NCBI GenBank assembly: GCA_026770585.1
Contig: MU647657.1
Location: 65,671-76,933, forward strand
Source of the DNA: Baffinella frigidus
Lineage: Eukaryota > Cryptophyceae > Cryptomonadales > Baffinellaceae
DNA: 11,263 nt
Direction of reading: 5' to 3'
Shown here: positions 5,218-11,066 of the stretch, piece by piece
How the letters are laid out: every line of letters starts with the position of its first letter
Position numbering within the stretch: the stretch's first letter is position 1
Position numbers and translations under genes: made by a program
Notes under the pieces: generated by a model
What the model was told of the DNA's origin: nothing
Database searches by the model: none
The model's input: only the letters and a program-made list of their open reading frames with translations

Positions 5218-5461
5218 ACCCGAAATCAAGGACACGCAAACCGTAGGGTCCTGCAGTAGGGCTAGTCCTAAGAGCATAGGACCCACGCAGAGCCCTTCGG
5301 GGGGTATTCCAGGGTCGTTCTTGGAGCCATTGAATCGTTCTTGGAGCCGTTTCCCTCTGAACAGTGACTTTTGAATCCCGCTTTCCCTTAAAAATTGACT
5401 TTTGAATACACCCCTCAAGAGCCCTCCGTGGCACCCTGGGGAAGGTGCGCTTCTTCGAGGG
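5213..5461. repeat. Decayed palindromic-element core plus small tandem repeats
   Basis: The stretch 5240-5310 resembles the interior of the 7470-7586 element (cagggtcctt...ggggtatt). tcgttcttggagcc occurs at 5315 and 5335, and tgacttttgaat at 5365 and 5396, the latter resembling the ttgacttttg arm motif of the exon-B-associated element. Open frames across this area follow from shared repeats. Confidence 0.5.
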
Positions 5462-5557
5462 CCGTCTGTATTTGAGATACCCCAATACATATTGGGGAGA
5501 TACCCCAATACGGTCGAGATACCCCATTACGTATTGGGGTATCTCGAATACAGATGG
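5462..5557. mobile_element. Palindromic element built of gagataccccaatac units
   Basis: Outer arms 5462-5488 and 5531-5557 match at 25 of 27 positions. Direct copies of gagataccccaatac start at 5474 and 5497, with a variant at 5516. 5515-5546 is a loop-less hairpin with one mismatch. Alternative pairings are possible, typical of a cruciform-prone element. Confidence 0.8.
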
Positions 5558-5617
5558 TCGAGGTAACTCGCTTATAAGGAGCCGCGCCCACCCCTAGGAC
5601 CGATGTAGGGCTATCAC

Positions 5618-5718
5618 ATCCCTTAAGTGACGGACGGGCGAATATTCGCCCGTCGAAGCCCTAGGAAGGTCCTAGGACCCTACTGTAGGGTTTATGAGCC
5701 TACAGTCACTTAAGGCAT
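5618..5718 (+). mobile_element. CCCTTAAGTG-family MITE, copy a
   Basis: Ends atcccttaagtgac and gtcacttaaggcat are inverted with one mismatch. Directly inside the left end is a perfect 22-bp palindrome centred on AATATT (5633-5654). The middle carries ccctaggaaggtcctagg and a gtaggg palindrome. Copies b and c share the same architecture. Confidence 0.85.
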
Positions 5719-5799
5719 AGGCCGACTGCAGGGTCCCAGGGGGATGCGGCTCCTTGTGAGGAAACCCTGTATGGAACAGTCGACGGCGGTAGAAACCAG

Positions 5800-5814
5800 G
5801 CTCTCTCCCAGGCA
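5800..5814 (+). repeat. 15-bp direct repeat with 6056-6070
   Basis: gctctctcccaggca occurs at both places, bracketing the inverted-repeat element at 5888-6018 at some distance (about 73 and 37 bp). Confidence 0.6.
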
Positions 5815-5887
5815 GCGAGAGAGACCGTTATGACCACCAACACGGCCGGCTTGTATGCACCCCCGCCGAGTCTGTGTCTGAGCTTGT

Positions 5888-6018
5888 CCGGGGAAAGTTC
5901 TTTTCTTTCATTTCCTGGCAACGAAAATTACTACACAAATGCTTTAATATTACTAGTAAGAAGGAATTGTGTAGTAATTTTCGTTGCCAGGAAATGTAAG
6001 CAGAATAGGTTTCCCCGG
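5888..6018. mobile_element. MITE of the aacgaaaattactacacaa family
   Basis: Perfect 30-nt arms (5909-5938 and 5967-5996) contain tggcaacgaaaattactaca. Weaker pairing continues outward to ccgggg/ccccgg at 5888 and 6018. Relatives: the inner repeat at 1611-1680, and single arms near 2729-2745 and 7206-7221. Confidence 0.87.
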
Positions 6019-6038
6019 ATATGAGCAGGGGCGCCGAG

Positions 6039-6309
6039 AGGCGCTGACAAACCGCGCTCTCTCCCAGGCACTCTACCTCGCCCGGGTAAATATGGGCTCG
6101 CCATATCCCTCAAGTGGCGATAAGGCTCATACGCCCTACCGTAGGTCCCTAGGACCTGCTTAGGACCTCTTGGCGGCCAATTTTGACCGCCTCGCCACTT
6201 GAGGGAACATGTATGCCAGTTGCAGTTGTGTACTGAAGTTTCTGCTCTAAATGTGTTTTGTGGCGAGCCCAGTTTTGCGCAGGCAGAGCTAGGCGCTGAC
6301 AAAACGCGC
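6039..6309. repeat. 19-bp direct repeats surrounding the reversed CCCTTAAGTG-type element
   Basis: aggcgctgacaaaccgcgc (6039-6057) recurs with one mismatch at 6291-6309, followed in both cases by a C/T-rich tail. The pair lies outside the element at 6104-6208, with 46 and 82 bp between. Confidence 0.6.
6104..6208 (-). mobile_element. CCCTTAAGTG-family MITE, copy d (reversed, diverged)
   Basis: tccctcaagtggcga (6106-6120) and its exact reverse complement (6192-6206) form the ends. The interior order (ggctcatacgccctaccgta first, hairpin ggcggccaattttgaccgcc near the right end) is that of copies b and c read backwards. It is the most diverged member. Confidence 0.8.
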
Positions 6310-6420
6310 CCCCCCCTCGGCACCACGCCAGAGTCTTGGAAGGGGTCGCCAAAAGTCAATTCCTCCTAGAGGCAGTGGTTTTCAAAAGTCGACAGTCTTA
6401 GATATCTAGGGCTTAGAAAA

Positions 6421-6450
6421 TTAACCCCCTCCTCCAATCTGGCCTGGCAG
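6421..6450 (+). promoter_or_regulatory. 3' splice site of exon C
   Basis: ttaaccccctcctccaatct followed by ggcctggcag is a branch-like taac, a pyrimidine tract and a terminal cag. The acceptors of exons A and B have the same layout: a ctaaccccta or gtaaccccaac tract, a C-rich run, then cgcag. Confidence 0.7.
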
Positions 6451-6513
6451 GCCACGTTCACCAACGACTCTCTCTTTGCGTGCGTCGTGGCGTTCGGCGT
6501 CTACCTCTACTGA
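6451..6513 (+). CDS. DYNLT2B: Tctex-type dynein light chain (DYNLT2B-like), last exon C with stop
   Basis: The exon reads ATFTNDSLFACVVAFGVYLY and ends at TGA (6511-6513). The NDSLF-x-VVAAFG-x-YY-like C-terminus is characteristic of the DYNLT2B subfamily, where the last beta-strand contributes to the Tctex dimer and binds the dynein intermediate chain. Spacing from TDN in exon B is exactly that of the family. Phase 0 at the acceptor matches the phase 0 end of exon B. Codons are strongly G/C-ending. The last seven codons, the stop and a few more bases are duplicated at 6687-6712 beyond an inverted-repeat element. Confidence 0.88.
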   Translation, partial: ATFTNDSLFACVVAFGVYLY

Positions 6514-6712
6514 TGCATCCACACAGCGGACTTCGAAGGGATTTCGGCTGACCCGTAAGCGATAAGACCTACGACCCTACGGTAGGCAACCCGTAGGGAC
6601 ATAAGGGGGTCCCTACGGATAAGGTAACGGAGAGTCGGAAAGGTGGCCCGATTTGGGCCGAAAATCCCTTCGTAGCCCGCTGTGTGGTTCGGCGTCTATC
6701 TCTCATGATGCA
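6492..6712. mobile_element. Inverted-repeat element flanked by 26-bp duplications of the exon C end
   Basis: Arms 6519-6548 and 6657-6687 (ccacacagcgg, then cgaagggatt...cggc) are imperfect inverted repeats. Directly outside them, 6492-6517 (gttcggcgtctacctctact, gatgca) is repeated at 6687-6712 with three differences. The second copy would read FGVYLS then TGA. The loop includes a perfect 10-bp hairpin, ccgtagggac/gtccctacgg (6591-6618). Confidence 0.8.
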
Positions 6713-6777
6713 CGGGGCACTTGTGTGAGGACTAGCCTCGGATAGGCCCGCCTCGGGAGCGCTCTTGGCGTTGTTAA

Positions 6778-7050
6778 CGCCCGATGAGGATGCCCTTTAC
6801 AGGGGTACCTCGATCATAAGAAACAGCCACCCCCTAGGGCCCTGCAGTAGGCCTATGCCTATGACCCTACGGTGGTCCTAGGGGGGGGGCAGTTTCTTAA
6901 GATCGAGGTACCCCTGTAGCCGGTTTGTACTGCGATCCTCTGCACAGGGGGGCCTGAATGTGATCCGAAAGGAAGCATGGCTTTTCTGCAGAACAAGCTC
7001 CAGTGTCCGCCTATGGTGGGAGCTCGAAGAACCCAACGGACCTAAAGGAT
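6778..7050 (+). repeat. R repeat copy R1 (contains a 117-bp TA element)
   Basis: The repeat starts gatgaggatgcccttta, is interrupted by the element at 6800-6916, and resumes gccggtttgtactgcgatcc, then gtgatccgaaaggaagcatg, gtccgcctatggtgggagct and acggacctaaagga. R4 (8161-8306, opposite strand) is the uninterrupted form. Function unknown; no coding signal and no clear Pol III boxes. Confidence 0.82.
6800..6916. mobile_element. 117-bp TA-flanked MITE, copy E1
   Basis: Ends caggggtacctcgatcataa and the reverse complement, with TA on both sides (6798-6799 and 6917-6918). Arms match at 26 of 27 positions counting the TA. The interior is palindromic around cctatgcctatg and has ccctaggg blocks. 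Comparison with R4 gives the empty site with a single TA, so the TA is a true target duplication. Confidence 0.92.
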
Positions 7051-7114
7051 GTTCCGAAACGGGCCTTTCCCAGGCGAGTCCTCCCAAACCACACGAGGCT
7101 ACCCAGGCGAACAG

Positions 7115-7120
7115 AATAAA
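7115..7120 (+). promoter_or_regulatory. Possible polyadenylation signal AATAAA
   Basis: First AATAAA downstream of the dynein stop codon, about 600 bp away; another lies at 7392-7397. Many protists do not use this hexamer and both sit among repeats, so this is weak. Confidence 0.15.
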
Positions 7121-7249
7121 ACGGACTTTTAAAGTTTTGTGGGCAAATGATCACGTTTCCGCCCGCTGAGCGGTCGGACCTGAGTAAAGTCGCTGCTTTT
7201 CATCTGAAAATTACTACACACGTTTACAATCCACATTTATTCTGTTTGC

Positions 7250-7351
7250 ATCCCTTAAGTGACCATAGGGTGAATATTCACCCTAACTCGCCCTAGGTAG
7301 GTCCTAGGGCCCTACCGTAGGGCGTAGGCGCCTACTGGGCACTTAAGGGAT
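7250..7351 (+). mobile_element. CCCTTAAGTG-family MITE, copy b
   Basis: Ends atcccttaagtg and cacttaagggat are exact inverted repeats. Inside are agggtgaatattcaccct (18-bp perfect palindrome) and gccctaggtaggtcctaggg blocks shared with copies a and c. A single arm of the ttactacaca family lies just to its left (7206-7221). Confidence 0.88.
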
Positions 7352-7469
7352 AGGTAGCCTCGTGTGGAAGCCAGGTCCTGTTACTCTTTTGAATAAATTC
7401 TTTTCGGGGAGACGTAAGGAGACGGGGTACTCCTCAAGCAGGATACGCTCCTTCGCTAGGGGGGTCCTA

Positions 7470-7586
7470 CAGGGGTACCTCGCTCATAAAAAACGCCCAC
7501 CCCCCTAGGATCACCACAGGGCCCTAGGCATAGGCCTACGGCAGGGTCCTTCGGGGGTATTTCGCTTTTGAGCCGAGGTACCCCTG
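7470..7586. mobile_element. 117-bp TA-flanked MITE, copy E2
   Basis: Ends caggggtacctcg with TA at 7468-7469 and 7587-7588. Same length as E1 and E3 to the base. Right arm diverged inside (gagccgagg versus gagcgagg). Interior has cccccctaggatc and ggccctaggcataggcctac. Confidence 0.9.
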
Positions 7587-7625
7587 TAGAGAGAGGGCAT
7601 GCGAAGATTGCCCCCCGCCAACTAG

Positions 7626-7662
7626 CAAGTAGGCGCATACGCCCTACCGTAGGGCCCTAGAA
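7626..7662. repeat. Fragment of a CCCTTAAGTG-family interior
   Basis: gcatacgccctaccgtaggg, ccctag corresponds to the right interior of copies b and c, without either end. Confidence 0.5.
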
Positions 7663-7665
7663 GCA

Positions 7666-7760
7666 GTTGACTAATGAACGGTATCGTTGTTCTCGCTTGT
7701 GCGTCGGGCCTTGGCCCCTGCGGCCTCTCTCCTCCCAAGCGAGGTCTCATGAGGGCATCG
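7666..7760 (+). repeat. Q repeat copy 1
   Basis: ttgactaatgaacgg, then ctcgcttgtgcgtcgggcct and ggcctctctcctcccaagcg recur inside the 8771-8960 element (8813-8892). Here the segment lacks the inverted ends, so this is either a solo interior or the source of the other. Followed directly by R2. Confidence 0.7.
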
Positions 7761-7838
7761 AGAGGGAAGCAGGGCCTTCCTGCAGGATGAGTTTCAGCGT
7801 CCGCCTATGGTTTAAACCCCTCAAACCCCTAAAGGAGA
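7751..7838 (+). repeat. R repeat copy R2 (diverged)
   Basis: gggaagcagggccttcctgc, agcgtccgcctatggttt and cccctaaaggagag follow the R order but with many substitutions; the gagctcgaagaacc part is replaced by tttaaacccctcaaac. Confidence 0.6.
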
Positions 7839-7861
7839 GCGCGCCGTGGTGGCCAGCATGG

Positions 7862-7906
7862 TTTAGGGTTCGGAGTTTAGGGTTTAGGGTTTAGGGTTTA
7901 GGGTGG
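7862..7906 (+). repeat. Interstitial TTTAGGG telomere-type array
   Basis: tttagggttcggag is followed by four consecutive tttaggg units and then gtggtaac. TTTAGGG is the telomere unit of plants and many algae and protists. The short array in the middle of repeats suggests a healed break or capture, not a chromosome end. Confidence 0.85.
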
Positions 7907-7973
7907 TAACACCTAAACCAGGGCACCAGGCGAGGCTGGGGGCGGGAGAGCGCTTAGTTAGAGAGTGCTTTCG

Positions 7974-8077
7974 TATCCCTTAAGTGGCCATAGGGCAAAT
8001 ATTCGCCCTAACTCGCCCTAGGCAGGTCCTAGGGCCCTGCCGTAGGGCGTATGAGCCTACTGGCCACTTAAGGGATA
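7974..8077 (+). mobile_element. CCCTTAAGTG-family MITE, copy c
   Basis: Perfect 17-nt ends, tatcccttaagtggcca and its reverse complement (8061-8077). Interior agggcaaatattcgccct and gccctaggcaggtcctaggg match copy b. TA at both tips may be a target duplication. The right tip abuts an R repeat fragment at its tatggtggg position. Confidence 0.9.
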
Positions 8078-8111
8078 TGGTGGGAGCTGAAATAATCTAA
8101 AGGACCTAAAG
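8076..8111 (+). repeat. R repeat fragment R3
   Basis: tatggtgggagctgaaataa followed by tctaaaggacctaaag is the right half of an R repeat in + orientation, cut on the left by MITE copy c. It forms an inverted pair with R4. Confidence 0.75.
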
Positions 8112-8160
8112 TATCCGCGAATGGTTGTTCCGGGCGTTTTCTTTGCCTCCCTTTTTTCGG

Positions 8161-8306
8161 TCCTTTAGGTCCTTTAGGTTCTTCGAGCTCCCAACATAGG
8201 CGGACACCGGAACTGGTTCTGTAGAAGGGCCATGCTTCCTTTCGGATCACATCAGACCCCCTGTACAGAGGATCGCGGCAGAACCGGCTAAAGGGTATCC
8301 TCATCG
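8161..8306 (-). repeat. R repeat copy R4, uninterrupted
   Basis: Read on the minus strand it gives gatgaggataccctttagcc, ggttctgccgcgatcc, gatgtgatccgaaaggaagc and the aacctaaaggacctaaagga end. It shows the single TA (8289-8290) where E1 is inserted in R1. Confidence 0.87.
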
Positions 8307-8422
8307 GGTGTTTGACAGTGTTTGTAAGGAGCGGAAGGCAGGCGTATTCACGCAGCTATGAATGAGCCTACGTCGCAGCGTTCTCAGATGCCCGGGACCA
8401 GATGGACGACGTACCCCCTGTA

Positions 8423-8539
8423 CAGGGGTACCTCGCTCATAAGAAAGCGCCTCCCCCTAGGACCCTAGAGCAGGACTATGCCTAGGGCTCTATGGTCATC
8501 CTAGGGGGGGAGGGCTTTCTTATGAGCGAGGTACCCCTG
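8423..8539. mobile_element. 117-bp TA-flanked MITE, copy E3
   Basis: Perfect 26-nt arms 8422-8447 and 8515-8540 counting one flanking base on each side. TA on the left (8421-8422) and TG on the right (8540-8541), so one flank has mutated. Interior ccccctaggaccctag and catcctagggggg. Length identical to E1 and E2. Confidence 0.9.
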
Positions 8540-8585
8540 TGAAGGCTCGTCGTCTCTGCTAAAGCCTAGCCTGAGAAGAGCATGT

Positions 8586-8678
8586 AGGTCCTTTAGGTCC
8601 TTGAGGTTCTTTTAACTCCCACCATGGGCGGACACTGGAACTTATCTGCAGAAAAGCCATGTTTCCTTTCGTGTGATC
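8586..8678 (-). repeat. R repeat copy R5
   Basis: Minus-strand reading gives gatcacacgaaaggaaacat, ccagtgtccgcccatggtgg and aacctcaaggacctaaagga, a moderately diverged R without the gatgagg segment. Confidence 0.75.
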
Positions 8679-8770
8679 ATCGGCTCCAACGTCATCCCGA
8701 GGCGGGCTCATCCTAGCCTAGGAGCAAATTCTCAAAATGTACGGCGGCATGCACCAAGGGAGGCGGTTGA

Positions 8771-8960
8771 AGGTAATGTGAGCCTCGGTCGGACAGGTGA
8801 TGAGCCTCAATGGTTGACTAATGAAGGTAAGTTCTCTCTCGCTTGTGTGTCGGGCCTTGGCCGGCGCGGCCTCTCTCCTCCTAAGCGGGGTCACATCTGG
8901 CAGCGAAGGTCGTTCAACTATTGAGGCTCATCACCTGTCCGACCGAGGCTCACAGGTAAC
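8771..8960. mobile_element. MITE with perfect 34-bp ends carrying the Q repeat
   Basis: Perfect inverted ends 8778-8811 and 8920-8953 (gtgagcctcggtcggacagg...). Flanks aggtaat and aggtaac suggest a 6-7-bp target duplication. The interior is a copy of Q (7666-7760) and includes aaggtaagt (8824-8832), a near-ideal 5' splice-site string. A different family from the TA elements. Confidence 0.87.
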
Positions 8961-9024
8961 GCGGAGGGTTCGATGCTTGAAAACAAAGTTGCCTTGCCGG
9001 TAACGTGGAGGGTTTGATGCTTGA
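8957..9024 (+). repeat. Tandem duplication, ~44-bp period
   Basis: taacgcggagggttcgatgc and taacgtggagggtttgatgc start at 8957 and 9001, each followed by ttgaaaac or ttgacaac. Confidence 0.75.
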
Positions 9025-9128
9025 CAACGCCCAACGGCGCACGGGGAAAAAGGCTCTGTGTCACACTGCATGTTTATTTATTTATAGAATAAGATCGAGC
9101 CCTGGAGGACGGGAAATTGGAGGGCTGG

Positions 9129-9222
9129 TTCCTTCAGGTCCTTGAGGTTCTTCAAGCCCCCAAGATAGGCAGACACTGGAACTGGTTCTGCTGAAAGGCC
9201 ATGCTTCCGTTGGGATCACATC
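9129..9222 (-). repeat. R repeat copy R6
   Basis: The minus strand reads gatgtgatcccaacggaagc, agaaccagttccagtgtc and aacctcaaggacctgaagga. With R7 it forms a divergent inverted pair about 150 bp apart. Confidence 0.75.
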
Positions 9223-9371
9223 AGCCCCCCCGGGTGCCTTTGCCGTTCTCCGATGATTCTCTTACCTTAAACCTCCGAGCCAAGGCTCCACTGCTGCAGA
9301 ACCCCCTCAGCGATGCTTGGCGTGCACCGTGAGCCCCGGCAGCCAGAAGTTGGGCCGATGCCGGGTTTTGG
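9223..9371. other. Unassigned sequence between R6 and R7
   Basis: GC-rich, no shared repeats noticed, no supported coding region. It is the loop of the R6/R7 inverted pair. Confidence 0.3.
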
Positions 9372-9472
9372 TGCGATCCTCTGCACTGGGAGGCTTGATG
9401 CTTAAGATAAAGCAGGGCCGTCCTGCAGAACCAGTTCCAGTGTCCGGCCACGGCGACAGAAAACCCTAAAGG
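9372..9472 (+). repeat. R repeat copy R7 (diverged)
   Basis: tgcgatcctctgcactggga, ctgcagaaccagttccagtg, tccggccacgg and aaccctaaaggagag follow the R order. The end resembles R2 (ctaaaggagag) more than R1. Confidence 0.65.
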
Positions 9473-9661
9473 AGAGAGATTGATAATTTATTGCCAACCA
9501 ACCAGCGTCAGCGCCGCACATGCTACGCATTGTGCCACTACTGTACCCCGTGCCGGCCGCTCATGCGAGCATTTTCCGGTTGGATTCTAACTCCAGCTCC
9601 TACAGGATCTAACGGATGGGAGACGCGTCACGAGGGAAGGTTCGGCGGATCACATGATCTG
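9473..9661. other. Unassigned sequence left of the R8/R9 element
   Basis: An open + frame from 9491 crosses from here into R8 and beyond; I recognise no domain. Just before R8, ggatcacat/atgtgatcc (9648-9671) forms a hairpin, a stub of a second inverted R end. Confidence 0.35.
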
Positions 9662-9937
9662 GATGTGATCCGAAAGGAAGCACGGCCTTTCTACAGAACA
9701 AGTTCCGGTGTCCGCCTATGTTGGGAGCTCGAAGAACCTAAAGGACCTAATGAGGAGGTTGCGGGGAGACGCCCCGATGAAACGCTGCACTGGAGGGAGG
9801 GGCGGTCACTTCCAGTATATGTACCTAGCCTTCCCCCTCCCCCTTCCTTTAGGTCCTTAAGGTTCTTCGAGCTCACACCATAGGCGGACACCGGAACTTT
9901 TTCTGTAGAAAGGCCGTGCTTCCTTGCGGATCACATC
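9662..9937. mobile_element. Inverted-repeat element made of R8 (+) and R9 (-)
   Basis: Arms 9662-9750 and 9849-9937 match at 84 of 89 positions (gatgtgatccgaaaggaagc...aaaggacctaa). This is the clearest sign that R is the arm of a large MITE or foldback: solo R copies elsewhere would be half-elements. The ~100-bp loop has no repeat relation seen elsewhere. Just beyond, ctgtagaaagaccatgcttc (9937-9956) repeats part of R9. Confidence 0.87.
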
Positions 9938-9957
9938 TGTAGAAAGACCATGCTTCC

Positions 9958-10490
9958 TGATAACACCCTTGCGGACTCAGCAGAATGAATTGTCACGCAC
10001 GACCGTCAGGAGCCAGAATGTGGAGCGGGAGGAGGACGTAAGGATCATACGGCTCTCCCGCGGTTGTGCTCACCACTGCGTTTCGGTCCGACGGGCATGG
10101 GAACGTGCGTGCTGCTTATGACGTTAACCAAAATAGCTCCATAGCGCAGCACCCGGAAGGGTGCAGAGAGGAACGCACATATCCCTTTCCAAATAGGACG
10201 ACCCTACGACTGCAGTAGGACGAGCCTACGACTGGGGGGGGAGGAGACGAAGGGCAGGCAACCGCCAGGGCAAGGGAAATCAAGGAAGGGTACCAACAGC
10301 CATGACGCAGGGGCAGCGCCACGGCACCACCGACATAGGATCGAGATTCGGGTCCAGGCTACGAGCTCGTATTGTAGCTATTGGAGCCACGCCGACGCCG
10401 CCCGTGAGAAGCCCTTGATCGCAGAAAACCCTGCTCAAAAGCCATCGTCTTATGGAGCTCAAAATCGTCGGGCAGGCGACTCTCTTACAA
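9958..10490. other. Unassigned region
   Basis: Few repeats. At 10195-10235 aggacgaccctacgactg and aggacgagcctacgactg are tandem, with the palindrome actgcagt between. Open frames on both strands are short and unlike known families. No splice-consistent coding segment could be assembled. Confidence 0.35.
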
Positions 10491-10620
10491 AGGGTTGGTC
10501 ACGACCCTCGTTCGAGTAGTAAAAAACTGCCTAGTAAAAAAAACGACGTTCGTTCGAGCAGTAAAAAACTGCCCAAAAAATCTCTTACGACCCTTGCACC
10601 AAAGCACCTTTAGCCGGTTT
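10491..10620 (+). repeat. A-rich direct repeats, 42-bp period
   Basis: cgttcgagtagtaaaaaact (10509) and cgttcgagcagtaaaaaact (10551) are tandem units; outer tctcttac strings at about 10491 and 10581 extend the pattern. cctttagccggtttgt (10608-10623) matches the R1/R4 left segment and may be an R relic. Confidence 0.65.
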
Positions 10621-10772
10621 GTGCCATTCCTCTTGCTTCTCGACTCATGGGAAAGTTTATAATCTCTCCCCTTGCTCGACTGCCGTTCAGGATCTTTTTA
10701 CTGAAAACGAGGGTCCTAATCCCGGAGGGGGACCCCAACATCACGGGGCGCCACTTGGCGCACCCGCGTCAC

Positions 10773-11066
10773 CCCCACGGACCCGCCGAATGCAAACAGC
10801 ATCTGCTCCTGCGAGAAATGCGCCGCTGGGTCCCCGCTCAAAGCCAACCGCTGAAGACTCCCGGCCGTTTGCTGAGCATGGGAAACCTGCTCGCCGGTTT
10901 CGCCCGCCGCCAGCGCGCCGTCTCCCGAAGGTTGGGCGCGCCGCATCGAGGCGTCTCCGTCCGCCGCGCCGGCGTGCAGGCCACGCCGGCAGGTCGGCTG
11001 CGCCGCCCTCCCCGCCCCCGCGATGGTTTGCTTCGTCGGTGGCCCTTGAGCCCGCCTCCTCCGCAT
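10773..11066 (-). CDS. Possible first exon of an unidentified protein with mitochondrial-type leader
   Basis: The region is clearly more GC-rich than the rest. On the minus strand an open frame runs through 10716-11216. A start at 11066 (gcaaagATG, A at -3) gives about 98 codons up to a candidate donor GTGACG at 10772. The N-terminus is Arg- and Ala-rich with no early acid residues and contains CRRGLHAGA, like a mitochondrial presequence cleavage region. The later part (GETGEQVSHAQQTAGSLQRL, then HFSQEQMLFAFGGSVG) has mixed composition and an amphipathic look, unlike the Pro/Arg-rich reading of the other strand. I do not recognise a domain. Three frames are open together because of base composition, so this call is tentative; an earlier Met at 11216 is also possible. 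Confidence 0.33.

Larger units (their letters stand above)
4305..6450 (+). other. Intron 2 of the dynein light chain gene (GC-AG)
   Basis: Inferred 2146-bp intron between MAQ and ATFTNDSLF. The donor is gcag|GCGAG and the acceptor ctggcag|GCC, so the hexamer gcaggc occurs at both exon-intron boundaries. Joining restores the family spacing between TDN and NDSLF exactly. A pyrimidine tract (taaccccctcctcc, 6422-6435) precedes the acceptor. The contents are a MITE, two partial exon B copies, a minisatellite, telomere-like arrays and several palindromic elements. Confidence 0.75.

Noticed and set aside
5137-5527. Two overlapping minus-strand frames of over 100 codons with a GLCVGP-like string similar to one at 7456-7638
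   Set aside because: The similarity follows from shared palindromic MITE cores; the frames cross tandem repeats and lack a consistent start or domain.
6956-7050. tRNA-derived SINE
   Set aside because: ggttcttcgagctcc in R vaguely resembles a B box, but no A box, no tail and no cloverleaf were found; the R8/R9 pair fits an inverted-repeat element better.
7862-7906. True chromosome end
   Set aside because: The TTTAGGG run is short, and unrelated sequence continues for more than 3 kb on the right; it is interstitial.
9491-9883. Open frame of 130 codons on +
   Set aside because: More than half is the R8 repeat and its loop. The same peptide segment appears at 8068-8304 on the other strand because R is repeated, so it is repeat-derived.
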